Shown here in pieces: positions 30,258-39,324 of a DNA stretch of 64,000 nucleotides. This stretch comes from Clostridium sp. HBUAS56010 (GTDB taxonomy: Bacteria; Bacillota; Clostridia; Lachnospirales; Lachnospiraceae): contig NZ_SULJ01000001.1 in NCBI RefSeq assembly GCF_007115105.1, positions 124,001-188,000 on the forward strand, written 5' to 3'. Both the position numbers and the translations under genes were made by a program. The number at the start of each line of letters is the position of its first letter. Within the stretch, counting starts at the first letter, position 1. Under the pieces are notes generated by a model. That model was not told where the DNA came from, made no database searches, and saw only the letters and a program-made list of their open reading frames with translations.

Positions 30258-31509
30258 AAAACGGGATAGATTCCCCATAAAAACAGCAGGAAAAAGGGTG
30301 CTGGCCAGCATCCTTTTTCCTGCTGTTTTTCTTATGGGCTGTTCGTTCACTCCTTCCGCCCCCAAAGAAGAACCGGTATCCATAAGAGTGGCTTGCTCGG
30401 CCGGAGATCTTAAATGGAAGAGCGGAATGGAAGATGCGGCAGAGAAATTCATGGAACAGAATAAGGACATTAAAGTGGATATTTATTTTGTACCTGAGGT
30501 TAAGAACCAGACCTATGCGGAACGGCTGAAGGTCCTGGCAGCTCAGAAGGAGTTTTACGATATTGTGGAACTGCGTGAGACAGGAACTCTTGTACAGGCC
30601 GGGCTTCTTGCACCTATGCCACAGGAGGTATCTTCTCTGGTGGTGAATCCGCGGTTTTATGATGGGGTGTGTTACGGAGTGCCCAGGTATACAACCACTC
30701 TCGGAATCATTTATAACCGGGATATTTTTGATGAAATGGGACTTTCTGTACCGGAGACCTATGATGAGTTTTTAAATATCTGCGAAAAGTTAAAGACAGC
30801 CAGATATGATGCCCTGGCTTTGGGGGCTGCGGATATCTGGCATATGAAGTTCTGGGGAAACTATCTGTTTCGGAATTATATTGCCACAGAAGACGGGGAG
30901 GTCCAGATGACAAAAGAAAATCTGGTGGAGATGCTGACGGATTTTCGGTATCTGGCAGACAAGGGTTATATTAATTCCCATTACCGGGGGATTTTGGACA
31001 GCCAGACCGCCCAGGCATTGTCTTCCGGGCAGGCTGCCATGGTTTATACAGGTCCCTGGATGCTGTCCCAGATTGAGAATTTGAATCCTCAGATCAGGCT
31101 CGGCTTCTTTTTCCTTCCTGGCAGAGATGGAACTACTTATGCAATGGATGACAGCAATGTGGAATGGGGCATCTCAGCAGCAACAGCCGGGGATCAGGCA
31201 AAGATGGAGGCAGCGGTCAAGTTTCTTCAGTTCTTTTATTCAGAAGATGTTTATGAAACCATATTGGAACTGATGAATGCAGACTCCGTGACGGTCCGGA
31301 CGGTCCGTATGCCGGATACCAGGAATCAAAGGATTATGAAGGCAGCCTATGAACGGGGACCGGTGCATACAAAACTTCTGGTAGAGGATGCCAATTCACC
31401 CGACGGATTTATCGCATATTATGACCAGGTGCTTATTAGTGCCCTCTGGGGAGACAAACCGGTTTCTTCCCTGGCGTCAAGCCTGCTCAAACGATGGGAG
31501 GAGCCATGA
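30250..31509 (+). CDS. Sugar-binding lipoprotein of a three-component sensor set
   Basis: 419-residue extracellular solute-binding protein family 1 with lipobox FLMGC (Cys31). The ATG lies behind AGAGGGAC and overlaps the regulator's end by 8 bases. Its end overlaps the kinase start as ATGA. No permease accompanies it, so it probably presents ligand to the adjacent kinase rather than to a transporter. Family features include TTLGIIYNRDIFDEMGLSVP and GQAAMVYTGPWMLSQI. Codons 10-27, encoding the signal peptide, lie inside a 52-base near-perfect palindrome (see separate entry). Confidence 0.9.
   Translation: MFKKRDRFPIKTAGKRVLASILFPAVFLMGCSFTPSAPKEEPVSIRVACSAGDLKWKSGMEDAAEKFMEQNKDIKVDIYFVPEVKNQTYAERLKVLAAQKEFYDIVELRETGTLVQAGLLAPMPQEVSSLVVNPRFYDGVCYGVPRYTTTLGIIYNRDIFDEMGLSVPETYDEFLNICEKLKTARYDALALGAADIWHMKFWGNYLFRNYIATEDGEVQMTKENLVEMLTDFRYLADKGYINSHYRGILDSQTAQALSSGQAAMVYTGPWMLSQIENLNPQIRLGFFFLPGRDGTTYAMDDSNVEWGISAATAGDQAKMEAAVKFLQFFYSEDVYETILELMNADSVTVRTVRMPDTRNQRIMKAAYERGPVHTKLLVEDANSPDGFIAYYDQVLISALWGDKPVSSLASSLLKRWEEP
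30279..30330. repeat. 52-base near-perfect palindrome in the lipoprotein signal-peptide codons
   Basis: The halves 30279-30304 and 30305-30330 are reverse complements at 25 of 26 positions; the exception (30298/30311) is a G-T pair. The arm begins AAAAACAGCAGGAAAAAGG and the element ends in five T residues, so the RNA would form a long hairpin with a terminator-like tail. It is entirely inside the coding frame. Because of the symmetry both strands encode nearly the same peptide, containing LFPAVF. Confidence 0.93.
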
Positions 31510-33305
31510 CACAGAAAAGAAAGAGCATTTTCTTTAACCTGACCATATCCTTTACGGTTCTTGGCCTGGTCCCTCTTCTCATTGCCGGTACCGTACTGTT
31601 TTTTCAATTCAGGAACAATATGGAACGGGTGGTTCTTGATGATATGAACCGAATGGTCCGTTACTCTGGAAATAACGTGCAGGAAATGGTGGACGAGTGC
31701 AGTGAGCTGACCAAACGTATTTATGATATTTCCACGGACGATGGTTTGTTCCTGTATCAGATTTTAAATAACAAAAACCTTCGCCAGGAGGTAAGGGAAA
31801 TGAAGGTCATGGTGATTCTCAATGAAATGCTTGATGGAGACAGCCGGATCAGGACCGCTTATTTTGCGGATAATCAGGGGAGGATTTATTACGCCACAAA
31901 AAATACCCAGAAGGTGCTTGACAAAGAGGCCTTTTTAAAATGGACCGGACAGGAGGACAGCAGCTCCAACTTTTCTGTTCTCTATACTCATGTGGATAAT
32001 TATTTTCCGGATTCCAGAAATCAGGTGGTCACTTTTCGCCGCAGTTATCAGGATATCACTTCTTTTAAGACGATAGAAAACAATCTGGGAAACTTCTATT
32101 TAGATATGGATTTAAGCAAGTTGTCCTCCATGCTGTCCGATGTGAGTATGGATATCAACGAATCTTTCCGTATTGTGGATGACAGGGGCAGATGTATTTT
32201 CAGCATGGATCCCTCGGAGACAGGAAACATGGTGCCGGAGATGGTTCCACTTCTTCGGGCAATGTCTGAAGGAAGGGGAAATCTGGTGGAAGGGGATAAG
32301 TATCTGGTATACAACCGGCTGGAGAACTGCGGCTGGACAGTGGCTGCCCAGGCCGGCAAGGATCGGGTCCTTCGGAATCTGGAGAGCACCAAGCAGTATA
32401 TTCTGGCTTTCTTAGGGGGGACCTTTTTCTTACTGCTTTGTCTGTATTTCAATTTTCTCAAGCAGATCAGAAAGCCTGTGAAGCTCTTGGAGAGCGGCAT
32501 GGCTGAGATACAAAAAGGAAATTTAGAGACCCGGATCGATGTGGGCAGCAGGGAGGATGAAATAGGAGTTCTGGCGTCAGGCTTAAATTCCATGGCTAAG
32601 GAGCTTGATGAATACATCAAAAAGGTCTATGTGGCGGAAATCGGCCAGCGTGAGGCAGAACTGGATGCCCTTAAATCCCAGATTAAGCCCCATTACCTTT
32701 ATAACACACTGGAAGTGATCCGGATGACGGCTCTGGAACATGAGGACAGGGAAACTGCAAGAATGGTGGAGAGTTTATCCAGACAGCTGAAATATCTGAT
32801 GGGTCACAGCGGGGATATGGTACCCCTTCGAATGGAGATTGAAAATATCCGGGAATATTTTTATATCATGCGGATCCGGTATGAGAACCGGATTCAGCTG
32901 GAAGTCAGTGTGGATGAGGATGTAATGGAAACACCAATCATCAAGCTGAGCCTTCAGCCCATTGTAGAAAATGCTGTAAAACACGGTCTGCGGCCCAAGA
33001 AAGGGAACGGAACCGTACGAATTGAGGCCCACAGAAAGGCAGACTGTCTGGAGGTGACCGTAATGGATGATGGAGTGGGGATGACGGATGAAGTGTTAAG
33101 CGCTCTTTATGCCGGACTTGTTCAGGATGAGAAGGGAATGCAGACCATGGACGGGGGAAAACATGTAGGAATTAAGAATGTTTATGACAGAATACAGAAA
33201 AACTTCGGACCAGAATACAGTCTGGAGATTATCAGTACAGAGGGGACTGGAACCATTGTTGTGTATACACTTCCGGTAAATGCAGAGAAGTCCGGGAAAA
33301 GATAG
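31506..33305 (+). CDS. YesM-type sensor histidine kinase
   Basis: 599-residue membrane sensor kinase. Membrane segment 1 is at about residues 14-36, with an extracellular Cache-like sensor region to about 295. Membrane segment 2 (ILAFLGGTFFLLLCLYFNF) is at about 299-317, followed by HAMP. The H-box is QIKPHYLYNTLEVIRM with phospho-His396, then the N-box IVENAVKHG and G-box DDGVGMTDE plus GTGTIVVYTLP. It starts with GGGAGGAGCC ahead of an ATG overlapping the lipoprotein stop (ATGA). It is the cognate partner of the YesN-like regulator encoded two genes upstream. Confidence 0.95.
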   Translation: MTQKRKSIFFNLTISFTVLGLVPLLIAGTVLFFQFRNNMERVVLDDMNRMVRYSGNNVQEMVDECSELTKRIYDISTDDGLFLYQILNNKNLRQEVREMKVMVILNEMLDGDSRIRTAYFADNQGRIYYATKNTQKVLDKEAFLKWTGQEDSSSNFSVLYTHVDNYFPDSRNQVVTFRRSYQDITSFKTIENNLGNFYLDMDLSKLSSMLSDVSMDINESFRIVDDRGRCIFSMDPSETGNMVPEMVPLLRAMSEGRGNLVEGDKYLVYNRLENCGWTVAAQAGKDRVLRNLESTKQYILAFLGGTFFLLLCLYFNFLKQIRKPVKLLESGMAEIQKGNLETRIDVGSREDEIGVLASGLNSMAKELDEYIKKVYVAEIGQREAELDALKSQIKPHYLYNTLEVIRMTALEHEDRETARMVESLSRQLKYLMGHSGDMVPLRMEIENIREYFYIMRIRYENRIQLEVSVDEDVMETPIIKLSLQPIVENAVKHGLRPKKGNGTVRIEAHRKADCLEVTVMDDGVGMTDEVLSALYAGLVQDEKGMQTMDGGKHVGIKNVYDRIQKNFGPEYSLEIISTEGTGTIVVYTLPVNAEKSGKR

Positions 33306-33457
33306 AGGATTTTTTGGGAAAACAGGAGAGGTTTTTAGATGGTCGGTCCAAATGGTTGAGACAGGCAAACGCATATGATACCATATACCTATCTTGAAGA
33401 GGTTACATGAAAGATGGACCTTTTTCACGTTTGTAAGATATTCCAGGAGGTAGAGAG

Positions 33458-33952
33458 ATGATTAAGATGATGCGGGTAGATGACCGCCTGATCCATGGCC
33501 AGGTGGCGGTCATGTGGTCAAAAGAGCTGGGAATACAAAGAATCATTGTAGCCAGCGACACCATTGCTGCCAATGACATTCAGGTCAGTGCCCTTAAAAT
33601 GGCAGCACCGGCAGGAGTAAAGGCAGCCATACTGCCCATTGATAAGGCAGTAGAGATATTAAGTGATCCAAGGGCACAGGAGATGAAGATCCTGGTGATC
33701 TCCAATAATCCGGAGGATTTATTAAAGGTAGCAGAAAAGATTGAAGAAAGACCGGTTCTCAATGTGGCCAATTACGGAAGAATCGGAGGAGGCGCTCTGT
33801 CTTCCAAAACCAAGATTTCTGAATCCGTTTACGTAACAGATCACGACCGGGACGTATTGGAAAAGATTCATGCGTTGGGAATTGAAATCATTCATCAGCC
33901 CCTTCCCAGTGATGGAAGGCAAGACTTTATGAAGCTGTTAGGAGGAAAATAA
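33458..33952 (+). CDS. PTS mannose/fructose/sorbose-family EIIB component
   Basis: 164-residue cytoplasmic EIIB that takes phosphate from EIIA on His13 (RVDDRLIHGQVAVMWSKELG) and phosphorylates the sugar entering through IIC/IID. AGGAGGTAGAG precedes the ATG. It is followed 3 bases later by IIC. The 152-base gap before it may carry a leader structure. Confidence 0.94.
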   Translation: MIKMMRVDDRLIHGQVAVMWSKELGIQRIIVASDTIAANDIQVSALKMAAPAGVKAAILPIDKAVEILSDPRAQEMKILVISNNPEDLLKVAEKIEERPVLNVANYGRIGGGALSSKTKISESVYVTDHDRDVLEKIHALGIEIIHQPLPSDGRQDFMKLLGGK

Positions 33953-33955
33953 GCC

Positions 33956-34825
33956 ATGATCATGAACGCTTTAATTGTGGGACTTGTACTCATGTTTACG
34001 AAATTTTTTGACTGGTGGGGCAACACCATGTTCCAGAGACCTATATTCTGTGTGGCAATTTTAGGAGCTCTGCTTGGACATCCAAAGGAAGGCATTATTT
34101 TAGCAGCACAGCTGGAACTGGTATTCCTTGGAAATGTAAGTCTGGGCGGTGTAATGCCTTCTGACTTTACCCTGGGTTCTATTTTCGGTGCCGCATTTGC
34201 ACTTTTACTAGGGAAAGACTTAGCGACAGCGGTTACCCTGGCTCTTCCCCTGGCTGCACTTGGAACTCTTCTTTATTCCTCGATGAAAATTGTGGTAACT
34301 TCTCTTGTACCAAGATTCGAAAAGCTTTTGGCAGAACGTAACATAAAGGGATTTAAGAAACTGTGGATTTTCCAGTTTTCTATTTTCCACCTCTGCTATT
34401 TCCTTCTTGGCTTTATCTGTATCTGGGCGGGTACAGACGCAGTAAAGGCATTTGTTGACATCATTCCGGCGTGGGTACAGAAATCCATGACCGTTGCCTC
34501 CACCATGCTCCCTGCACTTGGTATGGCGCTTCTTTTAAAGTCCTTATGGACCAAAGAAATATGCCCCTATTATTTCCTGGGATTTGGTCTTGGAGCATTC
34601 TTCTTTTACAACAACGTAACAGGTGCAGCTCTGGCAGACAGTGCGGTAAAGTTAACCAGCGCTCCTACAAAAATGTTATCTTTGGTGCAGATTTCCTTTA
34701 TTGGAGCAGCGGTTGCAGCACTTATCATTTTCCGGGAACTGCAAAAGATTAAGGACGAACGGAGGCTTCAAAGCGTGTCCTCCGGCGCAAAAATAGATGA
34801 AAGTGAGGATTTCTTCAATGACTAA
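33956..34825 (+). CDS. PTS mannose/sorbose-family EIIC component
   Basis: 289-residue integral-membrane channel subunit. It contains the IIC landmark LGHPKEGIILAAQLELVFLG (about 41-60) and several membrane spans. The tail from about residue 265 is charged. The start has TTAGGAGGAAAATAAGCC upstream, and the end overlaps IID by 8 bases, implying coupled translation. Confidence 0.93.
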   Translation: MIMNALIVGLVLMFTKFFDWWGNTMFQRPIFCVAILGALLGHPKEGIILAAQLELVFLGNVSLGGVMPSDFTLGSIFGAAFALLLGKDLATAVTLALPLAALGTLLYSSMKIVVTSLVPRFEKLLAERNIKGFKKLWIFQFSIFHLCYFLLGFICIWAGTDAVKAFVDIIPAWVQKSMTVASTMLPALGMALLLKSLWTKEICPYYFLGFGLGAFFFYNNVTGAALADSAVKLTSAPTKMLSLVQISFIGAAVAALIIFRELQKIKDERRLQSVSSGAKIDESEDFFND

Positions 34826-35687
34826 TACCACCACAGGCAATGATACAGCCGTTACAATGAAGACAAAACTGAATCCTCAGCAGAAGAAAATAGTAGGCTC
34901 CGTGTTCTGGAGATCCATGTGGCTGATGTTCTGTACTTCTTATACCAAACAGCAGGGTACTACTTTTGGCTGGACCATGATTCCTTATCTGGAGGATATC
35001 TACGGAAAAGAGACAGATGAATTCTATGAAGCAATGTCCAGACATCAGGATTTTTTCAATACTACACCCGGCATGTCGCCTTTTATCTTCTCTCTGGTTA
35101 TTTCCATGGAGCAGGAAAGAAAATCCGCCAAGGACATAGGAAGAGAATTTGATGATTCATCCATTGAGGCACTTAAGGTTGCTCTTATGGGACCTTTTGC
35201 AGGAATTGGTGATTCCATTTATTCAGGAGCACTGCGTATTATCGCAACAGGAATTGCCCTGGGCTTTTCTCAGATGGGCTCTTGGCTGGGACCTATATTA
35301 TTTGCATTGATCTACAACGTTCCTAATGTGCTGATCCGTTATTTTGGGGCCAGTTATGGTTTGAAGCTTGGCAGTACATACATTGCCAATGCTCTGGCTT
35401 CCGGCGCATTGAAGGCGTTTACAAAAGGTTTTGCTGTTTTGGGACTTATTATGACAGGTGCCATGACGGCGCAGTATGTAAGCTTTAAGACCACGTATGT
35501 GGCTGACTTTGGCGGAGCTACCTTTAATTTGCAGGGAGTGCTGGACCAGATCATGCCTGGACTTCTTCCGCTTGCGCTCACCATGGCTTCCTTCTTCTAT
35601 TTAAGAAAGAAGAATAAGCCGGTCACCGTGCTGCTGGTTATGTTTGCAGCCGCTTTGGTGCTTACTGTGCTGGGAATCTGCGGTTAG
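34818..35687 (+). CDS. PTS mannose/fructose/sorbose-family EIID component
   Basis: 289-residue membrane subunit completing the mannose-class permease. FWRSMWLMFCTSYTKQQGTT, LMGPFAGIGDSIYSGALRII and the C-terminal spans are typical of IID. The chosen ATG at 34818 overlaps the IIC stop. In streptococci the same PTS class beside a GH88 enzyme imports unsaturated glycosaminoglycan disaccharides, which is the closest precedent for this context. Confidence 0.94.
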   Translation: MTNTTTGNDTAVTMKTKLNPQQKKIVGSVFWRSMWLMFCTSYTKQQGTTFGWTMIPYLEDIYGKETDEFYEAMSRHQDFFNTTPGMSPFIFSLVISMEQERKSAKDIGREFDDSSIEALKVALMGPFAGIGDSIYSGALRIIATGIALGFSQMGSWLGPILFALIYNVPNVLIRYFGASYGLKLGSTYIANALASGALKAFTKGFAVLGLIMTGAMTAQYVSFKTTYVADFGGATFNLQGVLDQIMPGLLPLALTMASFFYLRKKNKPVTVLLVMFAAALVLTVLGICG

Positions 35688-35704
35688 TAGTTATGGCTTT
35701 GAAG

Positions 35705-35733
35705 GGCTGGCAGACATTGGTTTGCCGGCCTTT
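35705..35733 (+). terminator. Weak hairpin after EIID
   Basis: GGCTGGCA (35705-35712) pairs with TGCCGGCC (35723-35730), 8 pairs with one G-U, followed by only TTT. It is more likely an attenuating or stabilising hairpin than a full terminator. Confidence 0.4.
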
Positions 35734-35758
35734 GGTCGTCTACAGAAAAGGAGAGAAT

Positions 35759-36391
35759 ATGAATGGTTTGGCAATGGTGGCTGTAATAATAGGGATTATG
35801 GCGGTTTCAGCCGCGGCAATGGGTCTTATAAAAAAACGTGTATTTACCGGCATCTATACGGCACTCCAAACCAGGAATTACAATTCTTTTTTCAAGCAGG
35901 TGGATGCAGGACTGGCCCGTGCTGTTTTACCTGGGTATACCAGAGAAAATATGAAACTAAGCGCATATATCAGCCTTGATGATGTGAACCAGGTAAAGGG
36001 GCAGTTTAATGCCATGATGAAGCAGCCCATGAATTCTTTTCAGCTTACAGGACTTTTGGTTCGGGGATATGAGTATTTTGCCCGCAGGCAGGAGGGGGAA
36101 AGATGCAAAAAGATTCTGGAAAAGATGGAGACGGTTCTGCCCCCTGAACGGCTGGAAAAATATCGGATGCATTATGAGATTGTATTTTGCGGTTCTGAGG
36201 CTTATACGGACTGGCTGAAAGCAGAGGCAGGAGCTCACAGAGGAAAAATGAAGGGGTATCTGGAATTTCTGCTTGCCAGATCCTATGAATCCATGGGCAG
36301 GAAAACAGATGGAAGGTTTTACCGGCAGCGGGCGGCAAAGGAGTTTAAAACGAGGGCAGAGGATATTGAAAGATATGTTGAAATCATGTAA
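35759..36391 (+). CDS. Single-span membrane protein of unknown function
   Basis: 210-residue protein starting behind AAAAGGAGAG. Residues 3-22 (GLAMVAVIIGIMAVSAAAMG) form a membrane anchor. The rest is soluble, helical and rich in Arg/Lys/Glu, with a possible tetratricopeptide-like character (YEYFARRQEGERCKKILEKM, LARSYESMGRKTDGRFYRQR). It lies between the PTS subunits and the glycan enzymes and overlaps the next gene by 17 bases, so it belongs to the operon. I do not recognise a family. Confidence 0.78.
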   Translation: MNGLAMVAVIIGIMAVSAAAMGLIKKRVFTGIYTALQTRNYNSFFKQVDAGLARAVLPGYTRENMKLSAYISLDDVNQVKGQFNAMMKQPMNSFQLTGLLVRGYEYFARRQEGERCKKILEKMETVLPPERLEKYRMHYEIVFCGSEAYTDWLKAEAGAHRGKMKGYLEFLLARSYESMGRKTDGRFYRQRAAKEFKTRAEDIERYVEIM

Positions 36392-38186
36392 GGACTTAAA
36401 AAACCGCAGAGATCTGGTGGAATGGCTTTCCGCCATGCTTCCGGATCCTTTTTCCTACAGCGGATCAACCGGTGCAGCCTACGATGCAGAGATCAGGGGA
36501 TTTGAATATTGTTCCAGACCTTTGTGGGCGGTATTTTCCCTGATTGCCAGCGGTGATTATGAAGAGGATATGGTTGCTCCATTTATAAAAAGAATAAAAG
36601 CAGGATTAAACCCGGGAACTCCTCTGGTATTTCCCGAGCCGTCTACAGCAAGGCGGCAGACGGCGGTGGAGATGGCAGTCTTCGGTTATGGACTGCTGTG
36701 TTGCAAGGAGCGGCTTTTAAGCTATCTGGATCAGAAAGAAAGAAGCCGTCTGGCTGTTTGGCTGAATCAGGTGAATGAAATCGAATTTCCTAGAGGGAAC
36801 TGGTATTTTTTCCTGTTGATCATCAATTATGGGCTGAAGGAGAATGGTTTTCCCTACAGCAGGGAAAACATTGATTTTGCATGCAGAGAGATTGACAGTC
36901 TCTATATCGGAGGCGGGTGGTACAAAGACGGTCATGATTCCCAGAGGGATTATTACATTCCCTTTGCGTTTCACTTTTACAGCCTGATTCTTGACCGTTA
37001 CTGCCCGGAACATAAGCTTTCCAGTGTCAGGGAGAGGAGTCTGGAATTTGAACCGGATTTTCTTTACTGGCTGGACCAACAGGGACGGAGCCTGCCTTTT
37101 GGAAGGAGCCTTACCTACCGTTTTGCCCATGTATGCTACTGGTGTGCATGTGCGGTCAGCGGTGTTTCCGGAGTCAGTGCCGGAGAAGTGAAGGATATGA
37201 TTTTCAGAAACTTCAATTATTGGGCGGGACAGGACATTCTCTCAGAGAAAATGCTCTCCATCGGCTATGGATATCCCAACCTGATTTTAAGTGAGGACTA
37301 TAATGCTCCCGGTTCGCCTATGTGGGCGTTTAAAGCCTTTGTTATTTTGTCTCTCCCTCAGGAACATGATTTTTGGAGAGAGGACAGGAAAACGGTGGTT
37401 TTAAAGGAATCCATCAAAGAACAGCGGGGCCCCGGATTTTTGATGGTGGCAGGCAAAAGGCACCATTATGCCCTTTCGGCCTGTCAGTACAGCAGTGCAG
37501 CTATTTTCCAGCATATGTCCAAGTATGGAAAGTTCTGTTACTCCACTGCATTTGGGTTTAACTGTTCCAGAGATGTGCAGGGAATCAGCCAGTTTGCAGT
37601 GGACAGCACTCTGGCACTGTCCGTCAAGGGAACGGGACAGTTTGCAGGACGGGGAAAGATCGAGGAATGGGATTCTTTCGGAGAGTATGTATACAGCAGA
37701 TGGGGGTATGGTGAGGCCGCAATGATTGAGAGCTGGCTGGTTCCGGTTGACGAAGAATTCCACGTAAGGATACACCGGATACGCACCAGCCTGGAACTGG
37801 AAACCTATGAAGGCGCATTCCCGGTCTTTGGGTGGAGCCCCAAGTTCTGTACTCCTGTGATGGAAAACGAAGGGGCGGTTCTCCGTCATGGTCTTATGTC
37901 CAGCGGGATATGGGATCTTTGCCATAACCGTCAGCCCCAGGTTGTCCTTCAGGGACCAAACACCAACATCTATGACTGTGAAAGAAATGGGGTTCCCGCT
38001 CTTAAGGGAGTAATCTCCCCATCAGAGGAGGGGCAGATTACCGCTTGTCTGGTCTATGGGAATCCGCAGATAGATAAGGATGAGACAGGTCCCGGACGAA
38101 AGCCGGAGATAAGCCTTAGAGGAAACTGTCTTATGGCAGACGGCAAAAAAATAATATTAGAAAAATTACATGCCAGGGAGGATTAA
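36375..38186 (+). CDS. DUF2264 family protein, second copy
   Basis: 603-residue homologue of the protein at 6455-8164, also without signal peptide. Shared blocks are YCSRPLWAVFSLIASGD, GGGWYKDGHDSQRDYYIPFA and SLPFGRSLTYRFAHVCYW. Divergence elsewhere rules out a recent duplication. The start at 36375 overlaps the preceding gene by 17 bases; the ribosome site is only moderate (AGAGG, 12 bases away). It is followed one base later by GH88, the reverse of the order in the first locus. Likely a glycan-active enzyme on uronic-acid oligosaccharides. Confidence 0.85.
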   Translation: MLKSCKDLKNRRDLVEWLSAMLPDPFSYSGSTGAAYDAEIRGFEYCSRPLWAVFSLIASGDYEEDMVAPFIKRIKAGLNPGTPLVFPEPSTARRQTAVEMAVFGYGLLCCKERLLSYLDQKERSRLAVWLNQVNEIEFPRGNWYFFLLIINYGLKENGFPYSRENIDFACREIDSLYIGGGWYKDGHDSQRDYYIPFAFHFYSLILDRYCPEHKLSSVRERSLEFEPDFLYWLDQQGRSLPFGRSLTYRFAHVCYWCACAVSGVSGVSAGEVKDMIFRNFNYWAGQDILSEKMLSIGYGYPNLILSEDYNAPGSPMWAFKAFVILSLPQEHDFWREDRKTVVLKESIKEQRGPGFLMVAGKRHHYALSACQYSSAAIFQHMSKYGKFCYSTAFGFNCSRDVQGISQFAVDSTLALSVKGTGQFAGRGKIEEWDSFGEYVYSRWGYGEAAMIESWLVPVDEEFHVRIHRIRTSLELETYEGAFPVFGWSPKFCTPVMENEGAVLRHGLMSSGIWDLCHNRQPQVVLQGPNTNIYDCERNGVPALKGVISPSEEGQITACLVYGNPQIDKDETGPGRKPEISLRGNCLMADGKKIILEKLHARED

Positions 38187-38187
38187 G

Positions 38188-39324
38188 ATGAAATATCAAT
38201 TAACAGATGCTGACCGCTTATGGGCGGAAGAAACTTATAAAAAAATACGGAAAAAGATTTTGGCAGAATGCGGCAGAGTGGGAGACCGTATTCCCTATAT
38301 TGCAGAAGACGGAGTTTATAAAGAGGATAAAGCCGAGACCGATATTGTCTGGTGGACCAACGGCTTCTGGCCGGGAATTCTCTGGCAGATGTATCACGCA
38401 GAGGGAGAAGAAGCTTTCCGAAAGGCGGCTGAGGGCGTAGAGGATAAGCTTGACAAAGCATTCGAGACGTATACGGGACTTCATCATGATGTAGGATTTA
38501 TGTGGCTTCATTCCGCATCGGCCAATTACCGTATTACGAAAAATGAACGCGCCAAAGCAAGAGCCCTTCATGCGGCGCATCTGCTGGCAGGAAGGTACAA
38601 TCCAAGAGGAAAGTTTCTCCGATCCTGGAACCGGGACCGGTCCGGCTGGGTGATCGTGGACAGTATGATGAACATCCCATTGCTTTACTGGGCCAGAGAT
38701 GAGATCAAGGATCCCAGATTTGAATATGTGGCCATGGATCATGCAGATACGGTTATGAAGTATACGGTGCGGGAGGACGGTTCCTGCAATCATATTATTG
38801 TCCTTGATCCCGAGACTGGAGAACTTTTAGAAACTCCCGGAGGACAGGGCTATGGTTCCGGCTCCTCCTGGTCCAGAGGTCAGGCATGGGCCATCTATGG
38901 ATTTGCTCTTAGTTTTCTTCACACAGGCAAAAAGGAATATCTGGATACGGCAAAAAAGGTGGCACATTATTTCATTGCACAGACCGACCGGACCGGGGGG
39001 GTGGCTTTGGTAGATTTCCGGGCACCTAAGGAGCCGGAATACTGGGACAGCACTGCTGGTGTCTGCGCTGCCTGCGGAATGCTTGAGATCGCGGCTCATG
39101 TGCCGGAAATGGAAAAGGAATTTTATATCAGTGCCGCACTGCGGATTCTTAAAGCAACGGATGAAAGGTTCTGCAACTGGGACCTGGCATATGATTCCAT
39201 TGTACAGATGGGCTCCGGTTCCTATGAAACGGAGCATGACAGGCATGTACCCATTATTTACGGAGATTACTTCTTTATTGAAGCAGTTTTACGACTTTTA
39301 GACAAGGATATATTGATATGGTAA
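38188..39324 (+). CDS. GH88-family unsaturated glucuronyl hydrolase, second copy
   Basis: 378-residue cytoplasmic hydrolase of unsaturated uronides. Features are WWTNGFWPGILWQMYH, LHHDVGFMWLHSASANYR with Asp101, VIVDSMMNIPLLYWARDE with Asp158, and SSWSRGQAWAIYGFALS. The start has CAGGGAGGATTAAG upstream, overlapping the end of DUF2264. It overlaps the HAD phosphatase by 7 bases. It is only distantly similar to the first GH88 in this window, so the two may prefer different uronides or linkages. Confidence 0.92.
   Translation: MKYQLTDADRLWAEETYKKIRKKILAECGRVGDRIPYIAEDGVYKEDKAETDIVWWTNGFWPGILWQMYHAEGEEAFRKAAEGVEDKLDKAFETYTGLHHDVGFMWLHSASANYRITKNERAKARALHAAHLLAGRYNPRGKFLRSWNRDRSGWVIVDSMMNIPLLYWARDEIKDPRFEYVAMDHADTVMKYTVREDGSCNHIIVLDPETGELLETPGGQGYGSGSSWSRGQAWAIYGFALSFLHTGKKEYLDTAKKVAHYFIAQTDRTGGVALVDFRAPKEPEYWDSTAGVCAACGMLEIAAHVPEMEKEFYISAALRILKATDERFCNWDLAYDSIVQMGSGSYETEHDRHVPIIYGDYFFIEAVLRLLDKDILIW

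Noticed and set aside
30240-30470. A 76-codon antisense frame across the palindrome whose peptide resembles the lipoprotein signal peptide
   Set aside because: The resemblance is a direct consequence of the palindrome; there is no ribosome site.
32096-32620. A 174-codon antisense open frame inside the histidine kinase gene
   Set aside because: No ribosome site or promoter, and the plus-strand kinase frame is unmistakable; it is a by-product of codon bias. Similar antisense frames across the GH2, GH36 and DUF2264 genes were dropped for the same reason.
33345-33425. GGTCCA / TGGACC pairing followed by TTTTT ahead of the EIIB gene, a possible attenuator
   Set aside because: Only six pairs around a 64-base loop, with no convincing inner structure or leader ORF.
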